NCBI GenBank assembly: GCA_020881915.1
Contig: JAJFPB010000005.1
Location: forward strand, 1,302,001-1,366,000
DNA length: 64,000 bases
Source of the DNA: Paramyrothecium sp. XJ0827
Lineage: Eukaryota > Ascomycota > Sordariomycetes > Hypocreales > Stachybotryaceae
Reading direction: 5' to 3'
Shown here: positions 32,549 through 43,762 of the stretch, piece by piece
Layout of the letters: the number at the start of each line of letters is the position of its first letter
How positions within the stretch are numbered: position 1 is the first letter of the stretch
Made by a program: the position numbers and the translations under genes
Notes under the pieces: model-generated
What the model saw: only the letters and a program-made list of their open reading frames with translations
Told to the model about the DNA's origin: nothing
The model's database searches: none

Positions 32549-35388
32549 ATGACAGCTGCCCTGGTTGTGGCACACTCAGCCAAGATGCCTGGCTTCAAAA
32601 ATACAGTTGACCTCGATGAGGTTCATTCGCTCTCCAGGTAGTGTTTCCTTATTTTTCTCCAGGATCTCATACTGCAATCTCCTGTAATGCTACACTCATG
32701 TACTTTTCCTTGCTGTCGGGCTTTCTCTCGCTTCTTGGACACGAAAAATGGACGCCGCCGTACCTAAGGATACTCCCGGACTTCAAGGATTTTCTCGGAC
32801 CAAATTTTTTCTCATGGAGACCCGGCCAAACTACTGGACCTGTGACAGGACTTGTCCGAGCCGGACAAGGTCACACAAATCATGATAATATCTATTTCGT
32901 CGGATTTCCGACTATCGGTAAGTATCGCCCGTCACGACCTTCAACAGCACAGAATCCAGGAATAGTATCAGCATGCGTCTAGGTGACAGCCCACACCATC
33001 TGGAATCACTAGGATTTTTGCCCTCTGGACTGCCAGGATTCAAATCAAGGACCGTTTTGCAATATCATGGAGCCTCTCCGTATGCCTGGTGCACTCCCTT
33101 AAACACGTTCGCCTTGGCGACTGTTGTAGTGGATGAACTGTGGCGAGCTTGGCCATCTAATGGCAGCAATTTGATTCAATTGCACAAGCACTCCGTTTCA
33201 TGGACCGTTTTGACACCGTCATTGTGAGGCCAAACTTCGACAATACGCTTCCAAACTGGGACAACTGCCAACAACTTACGACACTTCCGTCTTTCGCACT
33301 CTGGCTTTTGCATTTAAGACCTGCTTCTCTGCGTGCTCGTCACCTGCGTGTTTCTTCCACCACTCTAAGGACCTTTTCGGATGCTCGACTATAGTGTGCG
33401 GTTTCTCATAGTGATCTCCGGCCTTGTCTCGACTCAAATTGCGCCTGATATGTCTTCATTTCATTGCCTTCTGGACCTTCGAACCTGGACTTCCTTGGAT
33501 TTGCAAGCGCCTTTACGACTTTCTTGTTTCTGGCTGGTCTGTATATACCCACCTATTGACAACTGTGACCTTTACTGACTGTTTTGCAGAATCAAAGTTG
33601 ATCAAGCCGCTCATTTCTATGAAACAGTCTTACATTATTGATCTCGAGTGAACCGTATAACTAACCAATTATCAGCGATTTTAGCTTTAACCAGTCTCTG
33701 GTGTCGAATCCGTCAGGAATGTTTTCTTTTTCTCAAACAGAACCATCTGCAGACCTGCTCAGCAGCTCAGCATGGGCTACGACAGCAGAAGGACCACAGA
33801 ACTTCCCTGATTTCCCAGACACTGGATCATCTCACTCTGGAGAGGCCGAGGATTACCTGTTCGCATCTGGCCAGACCACCCCTAGAGGAACCAGAGTAAT
33901 GGAGCCGTGCCAAACTACCGAGGCCACATGGGATACTTCAAGGTCTGCTCAATTGGCGTCAACAGGGGGACAAGCCATGTCTCGTGCCGATTCGAGCAGA
34001 TCCAGCGGCTCTTCGCTGTCACAATCATCACAATTGTCCAACATGGACGCTAGAGGTAACACATCCGCCTTCAGGAACGGATCCCAAGCGCCCCCTTCCA
34101 TGGTTGGAATGGATTCATGCCTGCTCCTGGATTCCGATGCTAGCGCCGTCCCTTCCCAGGTGTACTGGCCTAGCTACACTGTCGACATGGGTCTCAGCGG
34201 CGACGGATCCTCGTTCAACCTCTCGGATGTCAGCCCTTTGCATGTGGTTCCGGCCCAGATGCAGCTTGGACCGGACGTAAGCCTGCCCGACAACTCATCC
34301 CCTGGGTCCTGGGAATGTTTCTCGAGCTCCATTTCGCGAACATCTTCTCCTGCCACAATTGATGAGGCGTGGCTGTCCGCCCCTCTGAGCCCACACTCGT
34401 CCCCCGAGATCCAGTGCCAATCGCCGAGGTATGTTGGCAATGAACATCTTGACACGTTTGAACTCGCTTCTTACGCTATCGATTTGAACAGCGCCGACCG
34501 CAAGCCTACTGCCATTCCCGAAGAGTTGAGCGTCAAGGCTCTTCCTCAACTTGAGGACGCCCTGACTCTGCCCCCTTCATTCACAAGCCGACGTCACGGA
34601 AATGAAGGCGAATCCGCGAGGGACCATGCGCTTTATAAGAATGCCGTCCCTCAGGCCGATGGCCTATTTCACTGCCCTTGGGAAGGCCAGCCGAGCTGCA
34701 ACCACAAGCCCGAGAAGCTCAAGTGCAACTATGAGTAAGTTCCTTAGACGGCGGAAAGGTGGACAAACCCCACTAACCATGTTTTAGCAAGTTCGTCGAC
34801 TCACACTTGAAGCCGTACCGCTGCAAGGCCGAGTCCTGTGAAGGTGCTCGCTTCTCATCCACTGCCTGCCTTCTCCGCCATGAGCGCGAAGCACATGGAC
34901 TCCATGGCCATGGTGACAAGCCCTTCCTTTGCATGTATGAGGGCTGCGAGCGCGCTGTTCCTGGAAACGGATTCCCCCGTCAGTGGAACCTCAGGGACCA
35001 CATGAAGCGTGTTCACAACGACCACGGCAGCGCCGGAGGCTCCCCCCCAGCTGCCAGCCAGCAGTCCAAGGGCCGAAAGAGGAAGACGGAAATTCCCGAG
35101 GCCCCAGCCGCCCCCAGCCGGAAGACATCCGTCAAGTCGATGCCCTCCGCAGACTCCCACCAGACCTCGGCGAAGCCTCTTCTGGAACAATGGCTTGACC
35201 ATCGCAAGGCCGTGGAGGACATCCTCCGCAGCCTTGACAAGCCAGAGGATGTCAGGAACATCCAGCAAATTTCCGAGGTGCAGCGCCGCCTCAACGCCAT
35301 GGCCAAGATGACCTCAGACTTGAGTGCTTTGCCAAAGAGCGATATCCTTCCAGCCACTGGCCGAAGGAGCTTTGCTTCCACTGGTTGA
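32549..35388 (+). CDS. C2H2 zinc-finger transcription factor with a ~1-kb first intron
   Basis: Exons 32549-32637, 33676-34734 and 34788-35388 give 582 aa. Intron 1 (GTAGTG..TTATCAG, 1038 nt) joins VDLDEVHSLS to SDFSFNQSLVSNPSGMF in frame. Intron 2 (GTAAGT..CACTAACC..TTTTAG) joins LKCNY to DKFVDSHLKPYRC. The N-terminal 350 residues are Ser-rich and acidic. The zinc region is C-terminal: an irregular FHCPWEG..C finger, then C-x4-C-x12-H-x4-H (CKAESC..LLRHEREAH), then C-x4-C-x15-H-x4-H (CMYEGC..LRDHMKRVH). A basic linker and a predicted helical segment (DILRSLDKPEDVRNIQQI) follow. A second in-frame ATG is at 32585; if exon 1 is wrong, translation could begin at 33719. The specific regulator name is not recognised. 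Confidence 0.8.
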
Positions 35389-36516
35389 AAAGGAACTGTA
35401 AGCCACACCCCACAGCCTTGCCGTTGAAGAATGGTCAACTAATGCAGTTGTGATTGTAGTATCAACTCTATCTGCTACTGGGAGAAGGGATTTTTACATT
35501 ACGACAGCAGGCGGCTCCACAATCGCCGTGCTCTGACTGGGAAACTTGCGCACCTGCTCCGTCCTGAGGCGGAGTGCATGGTGTTTCTGAGAGACACTGT
35601 CTCCATTAAGCAGTTTTGTAGTCGAAGCCGGGGCAGACCATCATTGACGATGGTCTCCCCGAAGGTACTTCGAGACCACGCATGACCTATCAAAAGACCA
35701 GAATAACCTGCAAACCTTGGAACAGTCAAGGCTTGAAGCAGGCTGTGTGGGTAGCATAGGCGCATTAGGCGGAAAGGATTTGAGGTTACGACAGACGGCA
35801 ATCAGCCGACAACTTATGAGACCATGAGACTACAGAGATCAAGCCAAGGGAATGGCGTTTTATTTGTTTAGTTTTGCTTTGTCTTGTTGTGTTTTCTAAA
35901 GACGGATGTAGCAGATAGAGGTACAAGATCAACCGGGCAATAAAGACTCGGGGTGTGTTTTTGATTTTAGACAAATAGTTCCATCGCTAAGACCCAGTCC
36001 TGTGCAAAAATTAAGTGAGAGAGGTGCCTACCATGTGGTTCTGGCCGTAGCCACTAACGATTGTGTTAAAAAAGCGCCGGCAGGCTGGTGTGCGGCGGGG
36101 TTCAGGTTCCATTGTTGAGGGCTGGTTGGTTTTACCCCTCCAAACAACAGCAGGGCAGGTAGGTACCTTGGCTGTCGCCAACGCCGCCGCATGAAACCAG
36201 ACTTGTCAGACCCTTCAGCTCTCGGCACTTGGGGGTACCTTGATGCTGCCGCCTCTCCAACCGGTACCTCCCGCGGGCGCCTCCCAGGTACCTCGGGCGT
36301 ACCCATCGTAATCGGACCTCAAGTGGAGATCTCTCAGCCCGCCTTGACCTGAGGTGGGCTTCCGTCCGGGCTGCAGCCATGTCAAGGAGCTTGGTGAGCT
36401 ACTTTTTCCATCGTCGCCCTCGATCCATTTCTCGCTTGAGCATCACCTGTCCGAAAAGGATCCTCGACGCATCTCAACCATACCTTACGCGCACCTATAC
36501 TTCATATCCATCCATC
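35389..36516. other. Intergenic: C2H2 gene 3' flank and TPI promoter
   Basis: 1.1 kb. Four GGTACCT motifs at 36162, 36234, 36263 and 36287 cluster in the TPI upstream region. A pyrimidine-rich leader precedes the ATG (CCATCGTCGCCCTCGATCC, then TATCCATCCATC). No gene seen. Confidence 0.5.
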
Positions 36517-37487
36517 ATGGCTCGCAAGTTCTTCGTCGGCGGCAACTTCAAGATGTGAGCTGCTGCCCCGCCATCACGGCCTGCCCTCACTCCCTCACTC
36601 CCTCCCGATCGCGGCCTCCCGACGTGCTTGAAGCAGCCCAAACTCATCATTCTTGGCTATAGGAACGGGACTATCTCGTCCATCAAGGAGATTGTCAGCA
36701 ACCTGAACAATGCCTCCCTTGACGACAGCGTCGGTTCGTCTAGACCACCCTCCCCACCTCCATCATCGGCCCTCAGCTAATCACATACTTTCAGAGGTCG
36801 TTATCGCTCCTCCTGCCCTGTACCTGTTGCTTGTCCGCGAGAACCTGCGTTCCGGCCTCGAGGTTGCCTCCCAGAACGTCTATGACAAGCCCAATGGCGC
36901 TTTCACCGGCGAGCTCTCCGTCTCCCAGCTCAAGGACAGCAACATCAACTGGACTATCCTAGGCCACTCTGAGCGCCGCACAATCCTCAACGAGACCGAT
37001 GAGATTGTGGCCTCCAAGACCAAGTACGCCACCGAGAACGGTGTCAGCGTCATCTGGTGCTGCGGTGAGAGCCTCGAGGAGCGCGAGGCTGGCAAGACCA
37101 TTGAGGTCGTCAGCAAGCAGCTCGAGGCCCTGCGTTCTCAGATCTCCGACTGGAGCAAGATCGTCGTTGCCTACGAGCCCATCTGGGCCATTGGCACCGG
37201 CAAGGTCGCCACCACTGAGCAGGCCCAGGAGGTCCACAAGGCCATCCGCGAGTGGCTCGCCAAGAACGTCAGCGACAAGGTCGCCGACGAGACCAGGATC
37301 CTGTACGGCGGCAGTGTCAACGAGAAGAACTGCGGCGAGCTCAGCAAGCAGCCCGACATTGACGGCTTCCTCGTCGGTGGCGCTTCCCTCAAGCCTGCCT
37401 GTAAGTTGAACACATTTTCAAGGAGGTAGCGAACGCCATTACTGACATCTTTTAGTTGTTGATATCATCAACTGCAAGAAGCAGTAG
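36517..37487 (+). CDS. tpi1: Triosephosphate isomerase
   Basis: Exons 36517-36554, 36663-36733, 36795-37400 and 37456-37487 give 248 aa, the standard length. The glycolytic enzyme interconverts dihydroxyacetone phosphate and glyceraldehyde 3-phosphate in the cytosol. Catalytic Lys is in GGNFKMNG (near residue 12), catalytic His in ILGHSERR, and catalytic Glu in VAYEPIWAIGTG, which begins the mobile lid. The phosphate-binding YGGSVNEKN and GFLVGGASLK are intact. Intron 1 splits the Met of FKM, and introns 2 and 3 split Glu and Phe codons. The C-terminus is FVDIINCKKQ. A dense GGTACCT cluster lies upstream. Confidence 0.98.
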
Positions 37488-37818
37488 AGTAGTGCTAGGA
37501 TGACTGGCGCCTTCAGATCAAGAAAGGAGAGGTCTCGAAATTGCAAGTGAGCAAAGTATGGAAACGCTGTCACATGCGCTTTGCACCAATTGTGTGGTGT
37601 AGACCTAATGCCAGGTAGAAAAGTTCCGATAACAAGCGTAAAAGTCTCAATAATCTCGAATCGAATCCTATGTGACAAATCTTTGTTGCCATTCATAATC
37701 TTACACTAAACACACCTCCCTGCGATGTGAAGCCGCAAAGATGCCATATTGTACATACAGGTATACGCGCCGTTCTATGGATTGTACAGTTCTCTCCTCT
37801 CCGCTTTCCCCTTCTCGT
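37488..37818. other. Convergent 3' region, TPI / mL43
   Basis: 331 bp shared by two convergent genes. TTGTACATACAGG near 37749 contains TGTACATA on the plus strand; on the mL43 sense strand only the 9-mer TGTACAATA occurs. No gene. Confidence 0.5.
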
Positions 37819-38355
37819 TCAAACAGCAACACCCTTGCCGTGGTAGGGAGACCAGATGCCTCTCACGCTGGCCTTGTTGCTCTGTACCGCCTTGCTCGTC
37901 CGTTGCAATTTCTCTCCGCTGGCATCTCGCAGCAATTCCGCCTTTTGCAGGATCTCGTACGGTGACAGGTTCCGTACACAGATGGGTTTGGTTCGTCCGT
38001 TGATGTAATGGCCGATGATTACGGGGTGCTTGCCCGGTCGAGGGGAAACTGCAAACTCGACTTGGGGGTTGTTGGCCGCGAACTTCGGAAGCAGGGACTT
38101 GATGAAGCCGCTGAGAATCATGTCAGCTTCACGTAGAGATACACAGACCGCCGATCAAGGGGGAATCAGACTCACTTCATGCCCTTTGAGCTTCCAGCCC
38201 AGTCGCAGAAGTGGAAATCCATCTTCTTGCACTGCAGCACGAATGCGCCAACGCCATTCTAAAGTATCTGTTAGACCGTGCTCTCGGCTCAAATTCCCCA
38301 CGGGAAAAAAGCTCACCTTGCTAGAAGAGATGGCTCGCAATGCCTTGACCGTCAT
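37819..38355 (-). CDS. mrpl51: Mitochondrial large-subunit ribosomal protein mL43 (MRPL51)
   Basis: Complement exons 38355-38317, 38258-38176 and 38110-37819 give 137 aa. A component of the mitochondrial 54S ribosomal subunit with the thioredoxin-fold L51/S25/CI-B8 domain. The N-terminus MTVKALRAISSSK|NGVGAFVLQCKKMDFHFCDWAGSSKGM|NGFIK shows two phase-consistent splices (GTGAGC..CTTTAG and GTGAGT..CTCAG). Conserved LPKFAANNPQVEFAVSPRPG, HYINGR and KPICVRNLSP are in exon 3. The last residues, RGIWSPYHGKGVAV, fit the family's basic tail. Shares a divergent promoter with U1-70K. Confidence 0.93.
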
Positions 38356-38751
38356 CTTTGATTGTGTGAAGATGGAGACAAGCTCATCATCCGACGGGGA
38401 GGTGAAGATCGAATCTTTGGCGGTCCCGTAGATCGCGGTCGAGTTTCTCTTGGGAAAATTCCAGCTCGCATGATAAGGGGCCTGAAGTAGTTTAGCGGGG
38501 AGATGGCAGAACAGCGGCTAAATTACAACCCCTGGCCCGCGCAAGAGCTCTCACCACCTAAATGCAGGTAGGCAGGCACCAGTCCTCCACTGACTGCCTG
38601 GCAATTCAGACAAGCACAACTTCAATTTGAGGCGTCTTCATCAATCGACGTCTCCCCGCCATCCCGTCTGAAGCTTCGCGCTTCACTCGCTACGTAACTG
38701 TCATCTTCACTCGACTTCAACCGCCAGACGCGAAGTTGCCTGTCCGACACG
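38356..38751. promoter_or_regulatory. Divergent promoter region, mL43 / U1-70K
   Basis: 396 bp between two start codons pointing apart, with CT-rich leader sequence before the plus-strand ATG. No coding sequence seen. Confidence 0.55.
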
Positions 38752-40304
38752 ATGACTGACAAGTTGCCCCCAAACTTGCTTGCGCTTTTTGCGGCGCGAC
38801 CCCCTCTGCGCTGGGTAGAACCTCCGGACTATGCGCCCGAGAAGCGTACCACAGCAACAATCGGCAGCGTCGCGGCCTTTCTTCCTGCGCTGCAACAATA
38901 CAAGGAGACGGATCAGTACACACCAACGGAGAGTTGGTTGGAAGCTCGCGATCGAAAGAAGCGGGAGAAGAAGGAAGCTACGGAGAAGCTTATCAAGGAC
39001 GCGCCTCAGATCTGTAAGGGCTATTGAAATGGTGACCTCTTCTACTCCTGACTGACGCGTGTTCTTTTTTGCAGACAAACCAAACGAGGATCCCAATATT
39101 CGTGGCGATTCGTTCAAAACGCTTATCGTGGCTCGCCTGAGCTACGAGGCCGATGAACGAGACCTAGAACGCGAATTCGGGCGTTTTGGCCCCATCGAAC
39201 GTGTGCGTTATGGCTTTCCTTCAAACACGAATTATTGACCGTCGGCTAACTTTGAATGCGACAGATCCGCATCATCACCGATACCCACGCACACGAAAAG
39301 CCTAATAAGAAGAAGAAGCCACATCGTGGTTATGCGTTTGTTGTTTTTGAAAGAGAGAAAGACATGAGAGGTAAACTTCCCCCTTCCATCCTAGTAAAGT
39401 ACCATACGGAGTCCACCACCACCAGCAATACCCTGGAGATGTGGCCCTCAGGCTTGCCCTTCTCCAGACGTGTGCAACGAGACACAAAGGGCCCTCAAGC
39501 TTGCCCGTCTCTACCTATCACTTGTTTTACTGGTCTTGTCAAGAACAAGATCCCCAACTATGGTAAGAGTTACTGACACGTGCGCTACCTGGCGCAATTC
39601 GAGTAGCTGCTCTAGATTCCTGCGATGGTATTCGCATCAAAGACCGACGCATCAAGCTCGATGTCGAGCGTGGTAGGACAGTAACTGGCTGGTTGCCCCG
39701 ACGTCTTGGCGGTGGCCGAGGCGGCCGAGGCTACACCAAGGCAATGCCCCCACGCCCAGCGGGTCCCGGAGCTTTCGGAGGCGGAGGATTCCGTGGCGGC
39801 TTCAAGGGCTTCGAAGGCGGGCGTGGTCGTGGAGGCTTCCGTGGTGGTCGAGGTGACGGCTTCCGCAGAGGCGGCGATTTCGGTCCTCGCGGCGGCGGAG
39901 ACCGCAACGGCTTTGGAGCCCCAAGTGGAGCACCACCTGGCCCTGGATTCGAGAGGAGAGGCGGCGGTGATCGTGGTTTCTCTGGTGGGTATGACTCGCG
40001 AGGAGGTGGACGCTCATACGACGACAGGCCATCCGGCGGGCGAGACGGACGCGACGGAAGAGACGGTGGACGAGACGGCGGTAGGGACGGTGTTAGAGAC
40101 GGTGGACGAGACGGCGGACGGCACGGTGACCGTGAGGGCCGTCGTACCGGAAGCAATATGGAACCCATCGGCCGACGGGAAGGTGGGTATCGAGAACGCG
40201 ACAGGGATCGGGACCGCGATCTTGACCGGCCACGCGATGATGACAACCGCAAACGAGGCTACGATGGCGGCTACGAAGATCCCAGAAAGCTGCGTCGGTA
40301 CTAA
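38752..40304 (+). CDS. snp1: U1 small nuclear ribonucleoprotein 70 kDa
   Basis: Exons 38752-39013, 39075-39202, 39265-39370 and 39604-40304 give 398 aa. U1-70K binds stem-loop I of U1 snRNA and helps the U1 snRNP recognise 5' splice sites. The N-terminal U1snRNP70 domain ([32 protein letters not shown]) contacts other U1 proteins. The RRM (about 108-185) has RNP2 TLIVARLSY and RNP1 RGYAFVVFE. The linker [18 protein letters not shown] follows. The tail is RGG-rich, then RDG/RDR repeats, ending DPRKLRRY, the usual low-complexity end. The third intron is 233 nt, much longer than the others (about 60 nt), with a TTACTGAC branch and a weak TTCGAG acceptor; the splice [11 protein letters not shown] is fixed by homology to the RRM. 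Confidence 0.95.
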
Positions 40305-41060
40305 GCTTCATGCGACGGGCTTTCGGTGGGTCGTAAGCTTTCTTACCTTCATCCATGTGTTTCTCTTCGCTCTCGGCAAGGGTAAGCTGAGGCTCCGTGT
40401 TCTGTCTCGAGCGGTAAACCAAAGCTTGAGCTGAGCAGATTCTATTCTGCCAAGGTATCACACAACAGCATCTCAAAAACCTGCACTCGTCGACATCGCC
40501 TCCACCAGCCGCTGATCACGTTCCTCTCCAATCCGACCCAGATCGACCTTAATTTGACTTGGGGTAAGACGGAGATCCTCACAGCAGCCTTTCGGTTATG
40601 TACACTATTTCATCTGTAATTTTTTCTTCTTTCTGTCTCGCGGACAAGGGCTATTGCGGCAATACTACTACTGGTAGCGAGCCGGATGGCTGGCCACAGT
40701 GGGAGAGGTAAGGTCAGAGGTAAGCTCTTGTGACCTAATCTGGCACCCCGGAGCCCCGAGACACCAGTGATCGTTTTATCTTAGTTCAATTACTGCACAG
40801 GCACGTCATGGTGAAGCCGAAGGCAAAGATCGTAACCCTCTTGCAAGTGATTGTTGAGGCGTGTACGAGAAAGAACTTTTGTCCTGCGGATCCTGCTCAC
40901 TTTTGCTGTGAATCATGACAGGTCTAAAATAATATGGTGCCTCCCAAATGTCTGACCTTCAACGCCAATAGCCCACGTAACCCTTTGCTGGTATCAGTCG
41001 TACGAATAAACCGTGTCAAATGAAGTGTGTCCAAGCCGGACGTGCAACCGGAGTGGCTGA
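40305..41060. other. Convergent intergenic, U1-70K / MRT4
   Basis: 756 bp of likely 3' UTRs. Short frames here are shadows or chance. No RNA gene recognised. Confidence 0.5.
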
Positions 41061-41951
41061 TCACTCGTCGGCAACACCCTCCATTGCGTCCGGGTCGACC
41101 TTGGTGACCTCTCCGCTGGCGGAGCTCCAGTACCTGGAATATGTTAGCACTTGTTCAGTTGTCACAGCGGATTTCTAGGTACGGAATAAACATACGCCAA
41201 GATCTGAACCTTGAACTCGCTCAGACAGACGCTGAAGACCTTCAGAAGCCTGGTTTGCCTTGAGTCCAGCACATCACCCTCCTTGCAGACGACATAGCCC
41301 TCGCCTTCTCCGCTCTCCTCGCCCAGGACAACCTTGCCCTTGACCAAACGTGTGGGAACTCCGAGCCTACGCAGCTCAGGCTCGATGGAGTGCTCCAGGG
41401 GCACATCATACTCAGCGGGGACCTCGCCGCCGGTGGCGTAGACGACGCCAGCAGGAATGACGAACTCTCGGGAGGCGGTGACGCCGGCACGGGCGAAGTC
41501 GACGTGGGACAGGTTGGAGAAGTAGTCGAGGACGGCCTGGGCGTCACGGTTGGTCAAGAGCAGGCCAACGGTGCCGGTCAGGTAGGGAGTGAGTTCTTCG
41601 ATGCCAGGAGCGATGGCCTCGGCAGAGGTTTGGCCCAGGGCCTTAGCCATGAGCTTCGTCTTACCAAAGAAGAGTCTTAATCGGACCATGTTAGCGGGGG
41701 TTACAAGAAGAATCTCCCATCGAATGGGGTTCAGCACTGGAAAGAGAGAGAGAGACTTACCGGCTGTCAGACAACTCCTGGCGCACCGTCTTCAGGTAAT
41801 TGTTGCGCATGTTGTCGACACTGAAGACGAAGCAGTGCTGGTACTCGGGGACGGAGTCGCGGATGTTCTGGAACAGGCGGTCCTTCTGCTCCCGGGTCTT
41901 CTTGGAGACCTGGGTGAGGTTGAAGATCTTTGCGCGCTTGGACTTGGGCAT
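41061..41951 (-). CDS. mrt4: Ribosome assembly factor Mrt4
   Basis: Complement exons 41951-41761, 41675-41196 and 41133-41061 give 247 aa. Mrt4 is the uL10-like placeholder that occupies the P0 site on pre-60S particles and is exchanged for P0 in late maturation. The N-terminus [23 protein letters not shown] is the basic nucleolar start of the family. Splice [16 protein letters not shown] restores the uL10 core ([27 protein letters not shown]). There is no acidic P0/P1-binding C-terminal tail of the SDDDMGFGLFD kind, as expected for Mrt4; it ends [12 protein letters not shown]. The last exon codes only 24 residues after GTATGT..TTCCAG. Confidence 0.95.
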
Positions 41952-43762
41952 TGTGGGCGAGGAAGCGGTTCTCCGACGCGGAGAAACCTGGTACTGGGGA
42001 GGTTCGTAGGGGACTGGGTCAGAGGGGGTAAGACAGTCAAGTCTCGTCTGTCGACAATGGTCCCGAGTTCGACAAAAGGCGATGCGGCGGTGGCTTCGTC
42101 GTGGATAGAAAAATGTCCAGGTAAAAAAAGGTACTGTGGGGGTTGGCACCGATAAGATTGTGGAAAAATTTCAAGAACTGTTTGGCCCGATAAGCGTAGG
42201 GGACCCTGCCCGCCTGCCCGTTGTCGCTGCCGCCGCCCCCGTATGGCTGGTTCGCTCAGGGAGGGTGGGCAATTGTGGGACCCCGCAAAAGAGCCCGTCA
42301 GGTTGTGTGTGTGGCCGCCAGCAACGCTTCGGTCCGTACAAGGCGGATCACCTTTATGTATGCACATTCCTCATCACATCACAATAGCTGCTTTTTGCAA
42401 GACAAATTTGTCAATACTGTCAAGAAGAAATTGAACGATGGTAGGAGGCGCGCGGTTATGGACGATCTCAAGCCATGTAGACTTTGCTTGTCTTACCGGG
42501 TCAGTCTACGCGTGTCGACATCGAATTGGTTGTGTAGTAGTCGTCTCCATGGGCAGATTGTGGCTACCGGGTGTGAGGTACCAATACTGTCATATATCTG
42601 ATCCCCTGAATGCCACGCGAGCAACTGGGGTTGCCTTCCACAGAGGTGCCCTTTGCGGCGAGCATCTTCTTCCGCCAAAGCATCCTTATACACTCTCGAG
42701 CCAGACAAGTCAATGCAGGCGGAACATGCGCCTCTTGCTAGAACTACCTCCCGAAGCCCTCCGTATCAATATACCATAATCTTAACCGCTGCCGTGTTAA
42801 ATGCCCGAACGGTTGACGTTACAATAACCTGCTGACAATTCCAGCAAATGCCAGCGCTCGGCCTCAAGCTCACATAATCAACCCCGGCACTCGGGCCCAA
42901 ACCAGCGCCGTACAAGTACCGTCTCGGGGGGGGCGGGAGGAGCGTTTTGTTGCGTTTGGAGGGTTGGGGGTTCCGCTGACCACGACTGCGGTGCACCAAT
43001 GGGAACCACAGAGCGCATCTAAAAGTAACGGCCTCTCATTCAAGCAGCTCCTCAGTGTCCCAGATGCTGAATTTCCGACAACGGTGTGCCAAGATTTCGG
43101 GTGTGGGCAGAGCTTCCAGCGCGACAAGGCAGCGCCCGGCCGACGACGCACAAGTCAGTGCAAGCGCAGCAGTGCTAGCACTTACGTTAAATGGTCGACC
43201 CAGCCGGGTCCATGGGCGAAAACGCACGGACCAACCTTGTGAGGTCAAGGTTGTCAACCCCAAAAGTGGTTGTGTGTGATGTATGTATATTTTTTCTCTC
43301 TTCCTTTCGCAACCCCAGCATAGCAGGCATCAACTCTCCCCACAACCACGGCCCCGTCCTCTTCTCTCCCTCCCTTAACCTCCTTATCCAGGTCCTGCTA
43401 CATCCTGGTTGCATCCTCCGCCATCACTATCGTGACCGAATTCAGCTCTTTCTACCTCGCTTAATCCCCTGCCTCCGACCTCTCCTCCCCTCACACCTCG
43501 AGCTCCCGTCGCGCCACCGAGCAGCTTGCCTCTGGCGATTCCTCCTCGACAGCATCATACTGCCCACGCCTGGCACTACCTCCGGGCACATCCGCATCGT
43601 TTGAGCGTCTCCTCGCACCTGATCCGAACATACCTGGATTAGCCTCTACACGCATCGGAGAGCTAAACCATCGCGCGACCTCGGCCAATATATCCGGTTT
43701 CCATCGCCTCCCTTGCCCATATCGTTCTTTCGCCACCAGACCCTTGTTCCTCTACAGCAATC
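41952..43762. promoter_or_regulatory. Divergent intergenic region, MRT4 / G3BP-like gene
   Basis: 1.8 kb between start codons. The last ~500 bp before 43763 is strongly CT-rich (CTCTCTTCCTTTCGC, CCTCTTCTCTCCCTCCC) and probably a long transcribed leader of the G3BP-like gene. No coding frame with family motifs. Confidence 0.5.

Noticed and set aside
33381..33651. Short plus-strand frames between 33200 and 33650
   Set aside because: They lie within the long first intron of the C2H2 gene and show no conserved motif.
39731..40252. Pro/Arg/Ser-rich minus-strand frame
   Set aside because: Shadow of the RGG/RD tail of U1-70K.
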